Source of the DNA: Chryseosolibacter sp966080355
GTDB taxonomy: Bacteria > Bacteroidota > Bacteroidia > Cytophagales > Cyclobacteriaceae
DNA: 23,285 nt
Direction of reading: 5' to 3'
NCBI GenBank assembly: GCA_966080355.1
Contig: CBHROW010000033.1
Location: forward strand, 1-23,285
Part shown: positions 7,265-15,771 of the stretch, piece by piece
Position numbering within the stretch: the stretch's first letter is position 1
How the letters are laid out: the number at the start of each line of letters is the position of its first letter
The notes under the pieces: generated by a model
Databases searched by the model: none
Told to the model about the DNA's origin: nothing
The model's input: only the letters and a program-made list of their open reading frames with translations
Program-made: the position numbers and the translations under genes

Positions 7265-9454
7265 GTGACCTTATATTCATTAAAAATCTCCCGGAATTTT
7301 TTCCTTTTTCTGTTTGCGTTGCTGTGCTCCTTTTCTGGTAATGCTCAAAAAAAGAACGAATCATATCAGATCCACCTTGCACGCGCCAAGGGAACACTCA
7401 CGATGGACGGTGTATTGAACGAACCTGATTGGCAGGCTGCGGAAGTCGCTTCCGACTTCTTTATGGTGCTTCCGATGGATACAAGTTCCGCCCGGGTTCG
7501 GACCGAGGTTAGAATGACCTACGATAACACGAACCTTTTTCTCAGCGCTGTGTGCTATCATTTTCTTCCGGGCCCTTACATGGTTGAATCACTTCGCAGA
7601 GATTTTACTTTCGGAAAGAATGACAACTTCCTGTTGTTTATGGATACGTTCGATGACCAGACCAACGGATTTTCATTTGGTGCCAATGCCGCGGGTGCTC
7701 AGTGGGATGGAATCATGTATGAAGGAGGAAAAGTAGATCTGAGTTGGGACAACAAATGGATTTCAGCCGTTAAAAACTATGACGATAAGTACATCATTGA
7801 AATGGCGATCCCCTTCAAGTCTATTCGTTATAAAAAAGGAATCACACGTTGGGGAATAAATTTCAGCCGGCTTGATTTGAAAACTACGGAGAAATCGAGC
7901 TGGGCTCCGGTTCCGAGACAGTTCCCGACTGCATCGCTCGCATACACCGGCATTTTGGTTTGGGATCAGCCACCGCCTGTGAACCATTCGAATGTTTCAC
8001 TCATTCCTTATACCCTTGGTGGAGCTTCCAAAGATCATCTGAAGAGCACGCCAGCAGATTTTCGCGGAGATGTGGGGCTCGATGCAAAGGTGGCTGTGAC
8101 GAGCTCGCTGAATCTCGATCTCACGGTCAATCCCGATTTCTCTCAAGTCGATGTCGACCGGCAAGTAACGAACCTCGATCGATTTGAATTGTTCTTCCCT
8201 GAACGCAGGCAGTTTTTTCTCGAGAATGGCGATCTCTTCGCAAACTTCGGCTACACAAACATCCGTCCTTTTTTTTCGAGACGGATCGGCCTTGGTGTTC
8301 CCATCCAGTACGGAGCGCGCTTCAGTGGAAAGATCAACAAAAACTGGCGTGTAGGTGCGATGAACATGCAGACCGAGCGTGTTCGCAAAGATAGTTTGCC
8401 CTCACAGAACTTTTCAGTGGTAGCATTGCAGCGAAGAGTTTTTGCCCGATCGAACATTGGCGCGCTGTTCATTAACAAGGAGTCGCTGAGTTATGATCCG
8501 GAGGAACACTTTCGTCACAATAAATATAATCGCAACATCGGGCTTGAATACAATCTCGCCTCCTCGAACAACCTTTGGACAGGCAAAGCACTTTTTTTAA
8601 AGTCATTCAGTCCCGACAGACACACGCGAGATTATACACATGCCGCCAATCTTCAATATTCGAGCAAGCGCTGGCTCGTGGGCTGGCAACATGAATACGT
8701 GGGGAAGAACTTCAACGCGGAAGTTGGCTATGTTCCGCGTAAAGGATATTTGAAAGCAAGTCCATTTGTCAGTCGATTATTTTTTCCGCAAGGAACGAAG
8801 GTGTTAAGTCATGGGCCGCGCCTTACCTCGACTTCATTTTGGAAAGAATCCCTTGATGCAACCGATAACGAAAACATTTTACTTTACTTGATCACATTTC
8901 GATCGTACAGTTCTTTCGATGCGTGGGTCGGAAATAGTTATGTGAAACTGTTGCAGCCTTTTGATCCGACCAATGCCGGAGGTGATACATTAAGAAGAGG
9001 CACTAAGCATCGCTGGAAAGCCTGGGGTGTGGAATACTATTCGAAACCCCAACAGCTTTTCACTTATTACATCACTATGCGTCAAGGTGGGTATTATGCT
9101 GACGGTACGCGGCTGAATTTCACTGGTGAAGCAGGATACCGCATTCAACCCTATGCGAGTTTAGTCGTGAGTGGAACTTACAACGACATTCGCCTGCCAG
9201 AGCCGTGGGGACGCACAACCTTCTGGCTCATTGGTCCGCGCCTCGACATTACCTTTACAAACAAGATCTTCCTTACAGGATTTGCACAATACAACGAACA
9301 AGCGAATAATGTAAATCTCAATGCACGGTTTCAATGGCGGTACCGGCCCGCTTCCGATCTTTTCATCGTTTACACGGATAATTATTTACCGCAAAATTTT
9401 AACGTCAAGAGCCGGGCGATTGTGCTGAAGTTTACTTACTGGTGGAATATCTGA
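7265..9454 (+). CDS. DUF5916 / CBM9-like outer-membrane protein
   Basis: This 729-residue exported protein has a signal peptide (cleavage near residue 28, SGNAQ). A CBM9-like beta-sandwich follows at about 42-235, beginning GTLTMDGVLNEPDWQ. The DUF5916 region then runs to the C-terminus, with the signatures NPDFSQVD at 289-296 and FFPERRQFFLEN at 310-321. The C-terminal 400 residues look like alternating amphipathic strands and end with aromatic WWNI, as expected for an outer-membrane beta-barrel. The biochemical function of the family is not known; the CBM9-like part could bind sugar or another ligand. The start is GTG: the only ordinary in-frame start that preserves the signal peptide, because an upstream in-frame TAA lies at 7199. 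It is divergent from the sensor operon. Confidence 0.88.
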   Translation: MTLYSLKISRNFFLFLFALLCSFSGNAQKKNESYQIHLARAKGTLTMDGVLNEPDWQAAEVASDFFMVLPMDTSSARVRTEVRMTYDNTNLFLSAVCYHFLPGPYMVESLRRDFTFGKNDNFLLFMDTFDDQTNGFSFGANAAGAQWDGIMYEGGKVDLSWDNKWISAVKNYDDKYIIEMAIPFKSIRYKKGITRWGINFSRLDLKTTEKSSWAPVPRQFPTASLAYTGILVWDQPPPVNHSNVSLIPYTLGGASKDHLKSTPADFRGDVGLDAKVAVTSSLNLDLTVNPDFSQVDVDRQVTNLDRFELFFPERRQFFLENGDLFANFGYTNIRPFFSRRIGLGVPIQYGARFSGKINKNWRVGAMNMQTERVRKDSLPSQNFSVVALQRRVFARSNIGALFINKESLSYDPEEHFRHNKYNRNIGLEYNLASSNNLWTGKALFLKSFSPDRHTRDYTHAANLQYSSKRWLVGWQHEYVGKNFNAEVGYVPRKGYLKASPFVSRLFFPQGTKVLSHGPRLTSTSFWKESLDATDNENILLYLITFRSYSSFDAWVGNSYVKLLQPFDPTNAGGDTLRRGTKHRWKAWGVEYYSKPQQLFTYYITMRQGGYYADGTRLNFTGEAGYRIQPYASLVVSGTYNDIRLPEPWGRTTFWLIGPRLDITFTNKIFLTGFAQYNEQANNVNLNARFQWRYRPASDLFIVYTDNYLPQNFNVKSRAIVLKFTYWWNI

Positions 9455-9559
9455 ACGATGATGTAACACTTTTGCATCAGGGCTCAGCCAGTTACACAAT
9501 ACCTGTTAGACAAAAACCGAATTAATCTTTACTTTAATTCCCAATAGATCATAGCCTCC

Positions 9560-12454
9560 ATGTACAAAATCAAAGCATCAGCCTTCATCATTTTCTCGCT
9601 CTCATCAATTTGTGCAGCCGCTCAAACCACCACAGAAGCACAGATTCAAAAATCCTTCGAAGCACGTCAAAAGTTAGCGCAAGAATCCATTCTCAAAGAC
9701 TACCCGGTGAGGAACATCGGGCCAACGGTTCAGGGTGGGCGCATCGTTGATATCGATGTAAATCAAAAAAACACCAAAGAGTATTATGTGGGCTATGCAT
9801 CGGGCGGTGTATTCAAAACTTCCAATAATGGAATCACCTTCGAGCCTATCTTCGATAACCAGGGGGCGCTTGGTGTCGGAGACATTGCGTTGTCGCAATC
9901 CGACCCGAAAATCCTATATGTGGGAACAGGCGAAAAAAATAGTAGTCGTTCGAGCTATGCAGGCTCTGGCGTTTACAAGACTGTTGACGGAGGAAAAACA
10001 TGGAGCCATCTCGGTCTCACCGGAACGCATCACATTAGTCGCATCATCATTCATCCGCAGGACAATAACACCGTTTGGGTAGCATCGATTGGAGCGCTGT
10101 ATTCGCATAATGCCGAACGAGGTGTTTTCAGATCTTCGGATGGCGGAATAACGTGGAAAAAAACTTTGTACGTCAACGACAGTACAGGCGTCATCGATCT
10201 CGCCATTAATCCATCAAATCCAAAACAACTTTGGGCCGCAACCTGGGAGCGAACCCGAAAAGCCTGGAACTTTAAAGGAAATGGTGCGGGCTCGACAATT
10301 TATCGTTCCGATGATGGTGGTGAAACCTGGAAAAGATCCGATACAGGTTTCCCGCAAGGCAAACAGATCGGGCGGATCGGTCTAGAGGTTTCTGCCAGCA
10401 AGCCGAATGTAATCTATGCCGTGCTGGACAATCAAAACGAGGTTGAGGATAAAAAGAAAAAGAAACCTGAAGACGGCAAATTGAAACTTGACGACTTCAA
10501 AAAGATGACGAAGGAAGAAGCACTCAAGCTCGATGATAAAAAGCTCGATGAATTTTTGAAAGACAATGGATTTCCGAAGAAATACAATGCCGCTTTGGTG
10601 AAGAAAGAGATCTCGGCCGACAAGTATGGTCCGGTAGCTGTTGCTGAATATTTTGGAGGGGATGCGAATGCGAATCTGTTCAATACAAAGATCATTGGCG
10701 CTGAAGTTTACCGCTCTGATGACGCTGGCAACTCCTGGAAAAAAATGAATAGCTACGACCTCGATGGAGTGTTCTATTCTTACGGATACTATTTCGCGGA
10801 AATGAAAGTGGCGCCCAACAACCCAGATCAAATTTATATCTATGGAGTTCCATTGCTGAAATCGAATGATGCGGGGGTAACCTGGCATCGACTCGACACA
10901 CTCGATGGCATGCACGATATCCATGTGGATCATCATTCGCTCTGGATAGATCCGAACGACTCAAAACATATTCTCCTGGGAAATGATGGCGGTCTTTACC
11001 AGAGTTATGACGAAGGAGCGAACTGGATCCACATCAACAATACTTCTGTTGGCCAATTTTATACGGTGAATGTCGACATGGAAACGCCCTACAACGTATA
11101 TGGAGGTTTGCAGGATAATGGTGTGCTGAAGGGCTCGAGTAAATCGGTTCCGAATGTATCACCGCACTGGGAATCGGTTTTCGGTGGTGACGGCATGTAT
11201 GTCGCACCTGATCCGCGGAATCCCAAGATCATCTACACCGGATTTCAGTTCGGAAATTATTATCGCATCGAGCAGGACAAAGGAAAAACAACGAAGATCA
11301 CCCCGCAGCACGATATCGGTGAAGCCCCCCTTCGATGGAACTGGAGGTCACCGTTGATCCTGAGCAAGCACAATCCTGATATTGTTTACATTGCATCCAA
11401 CCGTGTCTATAGAAGCATGAACAGGGGCGAGAGCTGGCAGGCCATCAGTGCTGACCTCACCAAAAATAAACGATCGGGAAACGTGCCGATCTCGACCATT
11501 GCTACGCTGACCGAGGCGCCCTTGCGCTTTGGCTTGCTCTATGCAGGCACAGATGATGGCAATGTATTGATCAGTCGCGATGGCGGATTTACCTGGATCG
11601 ACATAACGGAAGGGCTACCCGCAAACTTGTGGATCAGCAGCATCAGCCCCTCACCGAAGGACGAAGCAACGGTTTTTATTTCGCTCAACAATTATCGCAA
11701 TGATGATTTTACGACTCATTTATACATGAGTACCGACTACGGGAAATCATGGAAGAGTATTGTCGGAAATCTTCCGCAGTCAGTTGCTAATGTGGTGATC
11801 CAGGATCCGGTGAATGAAAATATCTTCTACTGCGGTCTTGACAATGGAACCTACGTGACCTTTGATCGGGGCGTGAGCTGGCATGTGTTCAACGGTATGC
11901 TGAATGTTCCATCTTACGACATGATCGTTCATCCGCGTGATAATGAACTCGTGGTGGGAACGCACGGCCGAAGTATTTTCGTGGCCGATGTTAAACCTTT
12001 GCAGGCGTTGAAAGACGACATTACCAAGAGCATCCTAGCGTTCGCACCCGACAATATCCGCCACAGCGATCGCTGGGGAGAAAAACAATTTGGATGGTCG
12101 AAACCTAACCTTCCTCAAATGAATTTGCTCTACTACGTTGGTAAGGCTGCACCGCAGATTGGCATTGAAGTGCTCGATGAGAAGAATAACGTGGTGCGAA
12201 AAATTTCAGCACCAGGAAGCCCAGGCTTTCATACATACCGGTGGGATGTGAAAACAGAATCTCTGTCTGACAACAAAAAGACGAAGTCAAAAACGCCACC
12301 ACCGATGCCCGAGTTGAAGTTTGCTTCCAAAGGAAAATACAAACTTCGCTTTATCAATGGAACGGAAACAACTGAAGTGGCATTTGAGATCACAGGCACT
12401 TCCAGCCCGCGAAACGATGAGCCCGAAGCGATCGAGGAGGAAGAAGACCGCTAG
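9560..12454 (+). CDS. large secreted Asp-box/BNR beta-propeller protein (VPS10/sortilin-like)
   Basis: This is a 964-residue protein with an N-terminal signal peptide (cleavage near residue 21, CAAAQ). At least eleven Asp-box type repeats (S-x-D-x-G-x-T-W) are visible, for example TVDGGKTW at 142-149, SSDGGITW at 192-199, SDDGGETW at 250-257, SDDAGNSW at 386-393, SRDGGFTW at 672-679, STDYGKSW at 724-731 and TFDRGVSW at 767-774. Together they suggest two propellers of the kind found in sortilin/VPS10 and in xyloglucanase-like proteins. A lysine-rich insert at about 295-345 interrupts the first propeller, and the C-terminus is acidic (EAIEEEEDR). Bacterial proteins of this type are often called glycosyl hydrolase, but no catalytic residues can be assigned here, so enzyme activity is not claimed. 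Confidence 0.88.
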   Translation: MYKIKASAFIIFSLSSICAAAQTTTEAQIQKSFEARQKLAQESILKDYPVRNIGPTVQGGRIVDIDVNQKNTKEYYVGYASGGVFKTSNNGITFEPIFDNQGALGVGDIALSQSDPKILYVGTGEKNSSRSSYAGSGVYKTVDGGKTWSHLGLTGTHHISRIIIHPQDNNTVWVASIGALYSHNAERGVFRSSDGGITWKKTLYVNDSTGVIDLAINPSNPKQLWAATWERTRKAWNFKGNGAGSTIYRSDDGGETWKRSDTGFPQGKQIGRIGLEVSASKPNVIYAVLDNQNEVEDKKKKKPEDGKLKLDDFKKMTKEEALKLDDKKLDEFLKDNGFPKKYNAALVKKEISADKYGPVAVAEYFGGDANANLFNTKIIGAEVYRSDDAGNSWKKMNSYDLDGVFYSYGYYFAEMKVAPNNPDQIYIYGVPLLKSNDAGVTWHRLDTLDGMHDIHVDHHSLWIDPNDSKHILLGNDGGLYQSYDEGANWIHINNTSVGQFYTVNVDMETPYNVYGGLQDNGVLKGSSKSVPNVSPHWESVFGGDGMYVAPDPRNPKIIYTGFQFGNYYRIEQDKGKTTKITPQHDIGEAPLRWNWRSPLILSKHNPDIVYIASNRVYRSMNRGESWQAISADLTKNKRSGNVPISTIATLTEAPLRFGLLYAGTDDGNVLISRDGGFTWIDITEGLPANLWISSISPSPKDEATVFISLNNYRNDDFTTHLYMSTDYGKSWKSIVGNLPQSVANVVIQDPVNENIFYCGLDNGTYVTFDRGVSWHVFNGMLNVPSYDMIVHPRDNELVVGTHGRSIFVADVKPLQALKDDITKSILAFAPDNIRHSDRWGEKQFGWSKPNLPQMNLLYYVGKAAPQIGIEVLDEKNNVVRKISAPGSPGFHTYRWDVKTESLSDNKKTKSKTPPPMPELKFASKGKYKLRFINGTETTEVAFEITGTSSPRNDEPEAIEEEEDR

Positions 12455-12489
12455 CACTTACCTTGGTGACAGTTGGCAACGGGTGAATT

Positions 12490-12521
12490 TTGCCTGGTTT
12501 TCCGGTAACCGGCTAGCCGGC
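12490..12521. repeat. GC-rich degenerate repeat, copy A, with nested palindromes
   Basis: It contains the 11-base inverted repeat CCGGTAACCGG (12502-12512) overlapping the perfect 12-base palindrome CCGGCTAGCCGG (12509-12520). Allowing a 2-base gap, the stretch matches copy B at 15772-15801 in about 24 of 30 positions by eye. It lies in the 193-base gap after the Asp-box gene. Confidence 0.5.
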
Positions 12522-12562
12522 AGACCGGACGCCACGTCCATTGTCCTTTCAAGTAAATACCC

Positions 12563-12582
12563 CAGTAGCCATTTCGCTACTG
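12563..12582. other. hairpin, 7-bp stem and 6-base loop
   Basis: CAGTAGC and GCTACTG pair around the loop CATTTC. No T run follows on either strand, so it is not a standard intrinsic terminator, but it could help end the Asp-box transcript. Confidence 0.4.
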
Positions 12583-12647
12583 AAGGTAATTGTTGACTAA
12601 CTTCATGTGCTATCGCAATCAACTTTCCTAACCAACACAAAATTCAC

Positions 12648-13184
12648 ATGAAAACTGCGTTCAATGTAAATCGTTCCACTTTTATTAAGCTTGGAATCAC
12701 AGGCCTTGCAACCACGTTCATGCCTAACATTGTTTCAAAAGCGCAATTGCAGCAGGAGAAGCCGGCACCGTTGAGCATCGACCTTGTGAAAGAATTTGTT
12801 ACCGTGTCACACGGCAATTTCGCACGGTGCAAAGAATTGCTCGAGCAAAACCATCTCTTACTTCATTCATCATTCGATTGGGGAGGAGGTGATTATGAAT
12901 CGGGCATCGAGGCGGCAGGGCATGTTGGCAATAAAGAGATCGCGAATTACCTGTTGTCGAAAGGTGCGCGATACAATGTTTACCTGGCGTGTATGCTCGG
13001 ACACCTTGATATTGTCAAACAGGTTTTGACTTTTAATCCCGGCTTGCTCAACTCGAAAGGTCCGCATGGTTTTACAATGCTTCATCACGCTCAGAAAGGT
13101 GGAACAGATTCAGCTGAAGTTGCAGACTATTTACAATCCCTTGGCGCAAAAGAAACACGAATCGATTTCTACGCCCGCGCGTAG
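12648..13184 (+). CDS. exported ankyrin-repeat protein
   Basis: This 178-residue protein has an N-terminal export segment (NRSTFIKLG, then a hydrophobic stretch GITGLATTFMP, cleavage near SKAQ). The motif resembles a Tat signal with the second arginine replaced. Ankyrin-like repeats follow: GHVGNKEIANYLLSKGA at about 91-107, ACMLGHLDIVKQVLTFNP at about 113-130 and a last repeat with HGFTMLHHAQKGG and VADYLQSLGA. Such proteins usually bind other proteins; a periplasmic location is inferred. A GC-rich intergenic region separates it from the Asp-box gene, so it is probably transcribed on its own. No partner is evident. Confidence 0.8.
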   Translation: MKTAFNVNRSTFIKLGITGLATTFMPNIVSKAQLQQEKPAPLSIDLVKEFVTVSHGNFARCKELLEQNHLLLHSSFDWGGGDYESGIEAAGHVGNKEIANYLLSKGARYNVYLACMLGHLDIVKQVLTFNPGLLNSKGPHGFTMLHHAQKGGTDSAEVADYLQSLGAKETRIDFYARA

Positions 13185-13257
13185 AATTGCAAAGTTGAAG
13201 ATAGAATGCTTGGTAGGTCTCCGCGCAATTAGAAATATTGTCACATTTTGAACCTAG

Positions 13258-13887
13258 TCACCCTTGTCCTGCAGGAGAAGGGCGGGGATGAGGTGGACCG
13301 TGCCAGCTTGCAAGTTTCTCGTTACATGCTTTTTGCAACTCTGGAAAAAATCTGTCAAACTCGTTATTAAACTCATTGAAGTACGCCCTCAGGTCTTCGC
13401 TTGCATGTTCCATGTTTGATTTGAATGGTGTTCTGCTTGCCATTCCTGATAAGGCGCGGTGAATACCCTCGATCTCACGATAATTAAAAAGCCAATTGCC
13501 GCGTTTCATATAAGGCAGCATGTGGTTGACTCCTTCGGGAAGAATTGCATGATATCGTTCCATCGTAGCATATGCATTCGAAGCAAACTTGTCGAGTGGC
13601 ACGGGGTGGTATGCAGTGAAATTCTTCGCGAGAAAGTGATCGTAAAAGACATCGACAATTACGCCAGAGTAATGTCGGTATTTCGGTCGCAACCGGTTCT
13701 TGCTTTCCGTCACAACAGGATGGCTGTCAGTAAACTCATCGATTAGGCGGTGAAGTTCGATGCCGTGCGCAATGTCGGTCTCGAATTGTTGAATCGCATT
13801 CTTCCCCTTCACAAAATCTCCGATGAAATTGCCCACCATGATCTTCTCATTTTCGCCCGATAAAAAAATATGCGCCAGAAAATTCAT
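13258..13887 (-). CDS. acpH: acyl carrier protein phosphodiesterase
   Basis: AcpH removes the 4'-phosphopantetheine arm from acyl carrier protein in the cytosol. The 209-residue protein begins with the family hallmark MNFLAHIFLS and has GNFIGDFVKG at about 19-28, the helix HGIELHRLIDEFTDSHP at about 41-57, and YSGVIVDVFYDHFLAKNF at about 73-90, which carry the His/Asp residues of the HD-like metal site. The last 15 residues (from about 195, WHGPPHPRPSPAGQG) run past the usual end of the family, about 193 residues in E. coli. They are encoded by a GC-rich palindromic element (13261-13282). The gene is divergent from the TerB-like gene. Confidence 0.9.
   Translation of the reverse strand: MNFLAHIFLSGENEKIMVGNFIGDFVKGKNAIQQFETDIAHGIELHRLIDEFTDSHPVVTESKNRLRPKYRHYSGVIVDVFYDHFLAKNFTAYHPVPLDKFASNAYATMERYHAILPEGVNHMLPYMKRGNWLFNYREIEGIHRALSGMASRTPFKSNMEHASEDLRAYFNEFNNEFDRFFPELQKACNEKLASWHGPPHPRPSPAGQG
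13261..13282. repeat. palindromic element inside the acpH 3' end
   Basis: The 22 bases CCCTT-G-TCCTGCAGGA-G-AAGGG form an inverted repeat with one mismatched pair. From general knowledge, elements whose translation reads PRPSPxGxG recur in many bacterial genomes. It encodes the acpH tail and may also act as a transcript-end hairpin. Confidence 0.5.
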
Positions 13888-13893
13888 CGCGGT

Positions 13894-13901
13894 TAAAGGT
13901 A
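13894..13901 (-). promoter_or_regulatory. candidate -7 box (TACCTTTA) adjoining acpH start
   Basis: Read on the minus strand it is TACCTTTA, 7 of 8 matches to TAnnTTTG, ending six bases before the acpH ATG at 13887. No clear -33 TTG is seen. If used, the acpH transcript would be leaderless or nearly so. Confidence 0.35.
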
Positions 13902-13957
13902 TTGGTTATTTGTTATTTAGTTGCTAGGTTGAATCGATTTTACCTAAACTCAAATCG

Positions 13958-14356
13958 ATGTCCGACCTATCGCAGATGAAACTGCTGATCAACCTCGCAA
14001 GGATTGATGGCTCCATCGCAGATCGTGAAAAAAACTATGTCATCAACATCGGTCGCGCGAACGGCATTTACCCTGATCTCATCACACCTTTATTCGACAA
14101 GCATCACGAGATCATCATTCCTGCAGACCTATCCAATGATAAAAAATTCGATTATATCTTCAGTCTCGTTCAATTAATGAAGATCGATGAACGCATGTAC
14201 AAGGAGGAAATAGTCTTTTGCTCCAATATTGCATCGCGCCTCGGTTACGATCGCGAAGTCATGTTCGAGCTCATGCTTCATGTGCAGTCGTCATCGATGT
14301 CAGAGGCAGACCTTGAAAAACTGAAGAAACTCACTGAAAAACATTTAAAGAAATAA
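13958..14356 (+). CDS. TerB-like domain protein
   Basis: This 132-residue all-helical protein resembles the TerB-like family, a small acidic metal-associated helical bundle. The two characteristic Asp-containing segments are seen: INLARIDGSIADREKNYV at about 11-28 and LVQLMKIDERMYKEE at about 71-85, followed by ASRLGYDREVM. No signal peptide or membrane segment is present, so a cytosolic place is expected. The other ter genes (terZ, terC, terD) are absent, so a tellurite-resistance role should not be assumed. The stop is one base before the start of the amidohydrolase gene, which indicates one transcript, although that product is exported. Confidence 0.78.
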   Translation: MSDLSQMKLLINLARIDGSIADREKNYVINIGRANGIYPDLITPLFDKHHEIIIPADLSNDKKFDYIFSLVQLMKIDERMYKEEIVFCSNIASRLGYDREVMFELMLHVQSSSMSEADLEKLKKLTEKHLKK

Positions 14357-14357
14357 C

Positions 14358-15635
14358 ATGAAGGCAAAATCGTTGCTGGTCGTTGCTGCATTACTTTTCG
14401 CGCAGATCGCCATCGCTCAGAAAACTGTCATTCACTGTGGAAACCTCATCGATGGAAAATCGAACGATGTGCAGGCGCAGATGACCATCGTGATCGAAGG
14501 CAATAAGATCGTGGCGATCCAAAAAGGTTTCACCAAACCAGGTGCAGATGAGAAACTAATTGACCTCAGTCAGAAAACTGTGATGCCGGGTTGGATCGAC
14601 ATGCATGTTCACCTCGAAGGAGAAACCAGCAAGGACGCAGCACTCCAGCGATTCACACTCAATGATGCCGACATCGCTTTCCGATCGACAGTTTTTGCGA
14701 AGAAGACATTGGTGGCCGGATTTACCACGGTGCGCGATCTGGGTGGTTCTGGTGTGAATGTGGCGTTGAGAAATGCAGTCAATCAAGGGTTAGTGGTTGG
14801 GCCACGCATATTCACGGCAGGAAAATCAATCGCGACAACAGGCGGTCATGCTGATCCAACCAATAGTTATCGCAAAGATTTAATGGGAGATCCGGGGCCG
14901 AAAGAAGGCGTGATCAACTCACCGGAAGAAGCCCGCCAGGCGGTGCGTCAGCGATATAAAGATGGTTCGGACCTGATCAAGATCACGGCAACCGGTGGCG
15001 TACTCAGCTTGGCAAAGGACGGATCGGGTCCGCAGTTTACCGATGAAGAACTCAAGGCCATTATCGAAACTGCTAAAGATTATGGATTTCATACTGCGGC
15101 TCATGCCCATGGCGTTGAGGGGATGAAACGCGCGGTCCTTGCGGGAATCACGACCATCGAACATGGCACCATGATGTCGGAAGAAATTATGGACCTTATG
15201 AAGCAAAAAGGGACGTTCTATGTCCCAACTATCAGCGCGGGTAAGTTTGTTGCCGACAAGGCCAAAGAAGCCGGTTATTATCATCCGCTTGTTGTTCCGA
15301 AGGCGCTGGCCATCGGCCCGCAGTTGCAGACAACGTTCGGCAAAGCTTACAAGCGCGGAGTTAAGATTGCTTTCGGCACCGATGCCGGTGTTTATCCGCA
15401 TGGTGAAAACGCGAAAGAGTTTGGTTATATGGTTGAAGCCGGAATGCCCCCGATGGAAGCCATCAAATCCGCAACCGTTACCAGTGCAGGAATTCTCGGC
15501 ATGAGCGACAAGATCGGAACACTCGAAGCTGGAAAACTTGCCGATATCGTGGCCACAGATGAAAACCCGCTAACAAACATCCACACGACTGAAAAGGTGT
15601 TTTTTGTCATGAAAGATGGAGTGGTTTATAAGTAG
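14358..15635 (+). CDS. exported metal-dependent amidohydrolase (imidazolonepropionase/Xaa-Pro dipeptidase-like)
   Basis: This 425-residue protein has a signal peptide (cleavage near residue 20, AIAQ) and a full amidohydrolase-superfamily TIM barrel, so it should act in the periplasm. The binuclear metal site is complete: His83 and His85 (MHVHLEG), Lys208 (DLIKITATGG, probably carboxylated), His249 or His251 (HAHG), His269 (IEHGT) and Asp342 (GTDAG). The layout matches the group that contains bacterial Xaa-Pro and Xaa-Arg dipeptidases and prolidase-like enzymes acting on N-acyl or dipeptide substrates, and some organophosphate hydrolases. The exact substrate cannot be read from the sequence. 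It follows the TerB-like gene by one base. Confidence 0.9.
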   Translation: MKAKSLLVVAALLFAQIAIAQKTVIHCGNLIDGKSNDVQAQMTIVIEGNKIVAIQKGFTKPGADEKLIDLSQKTVMPGWIDMHVHLEGETSKDAALQRFTLNDADIAFRSTVFAKKTLVAGFTTVRDLGGSGVNVALRNAVNQGLVVGPRIFTAGKSIATTGGHADPTNSYRKDLMGDPGPKEGVINSPEEARQAVRQRYKDGSDLIKITATGGVLSLAKDGSGPQFTDEELKAIIETAKDYGFHTAAHAHGVEGMKRAVLAGITTIEHGTMMSEEIMDLMKQKGTFYVPTISAGKFVADKAKEAGYYHPLVVPKALAIGPQLQTTFGKAYKRGVKIAFGTDAGVYPHGENAKEFGYMVEAGMPPMEAIKSATVTSAGILGMSDKIGTLEAGKLADIVATDENPLTNIHTTEKVFFVMKDGVVYK

Positions 15636-15771
15636 CCGTGGCTTTTGGCGAAGGCTATGACTTTGGCGTGCTTGATTGAGACCGCATGGATCTAAACGTA
15701 GCTAGCAAATAAGAATCTTAGCGCGGCCATTCTAATATCCTACTCGCTGCTACAGCCGTGGCCAACAGCCA

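Noticed and set aside
10382..10936. Minus-strand open frame (184 codons) inside the Asp-box protein gene
   Set aside because: It is antisense to a well-supported coding region and its product has the odd composition typical of a shadow frame, with runs of Phe and Ile opposite lysine and aspartate codons.
12321..12596. Plus-strand frame running from the Asp-box gene into the following gap
   Set aside because: It begins out of frame within the real gene and then covers the palindromic repeat; no protein family is visible.
13958..14356. Tellurite-resistance operon
   Set aside because: Only a TerB-like domain is present; terA, terC, terD and terZ are absent.
15633..15657. Inverted repeat TAGCC/GGCTA at the end of the amidohydrolase gene as a terminator
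   Set aside because: The stem is only five base pairs with a 15-base loop and there is no T run.
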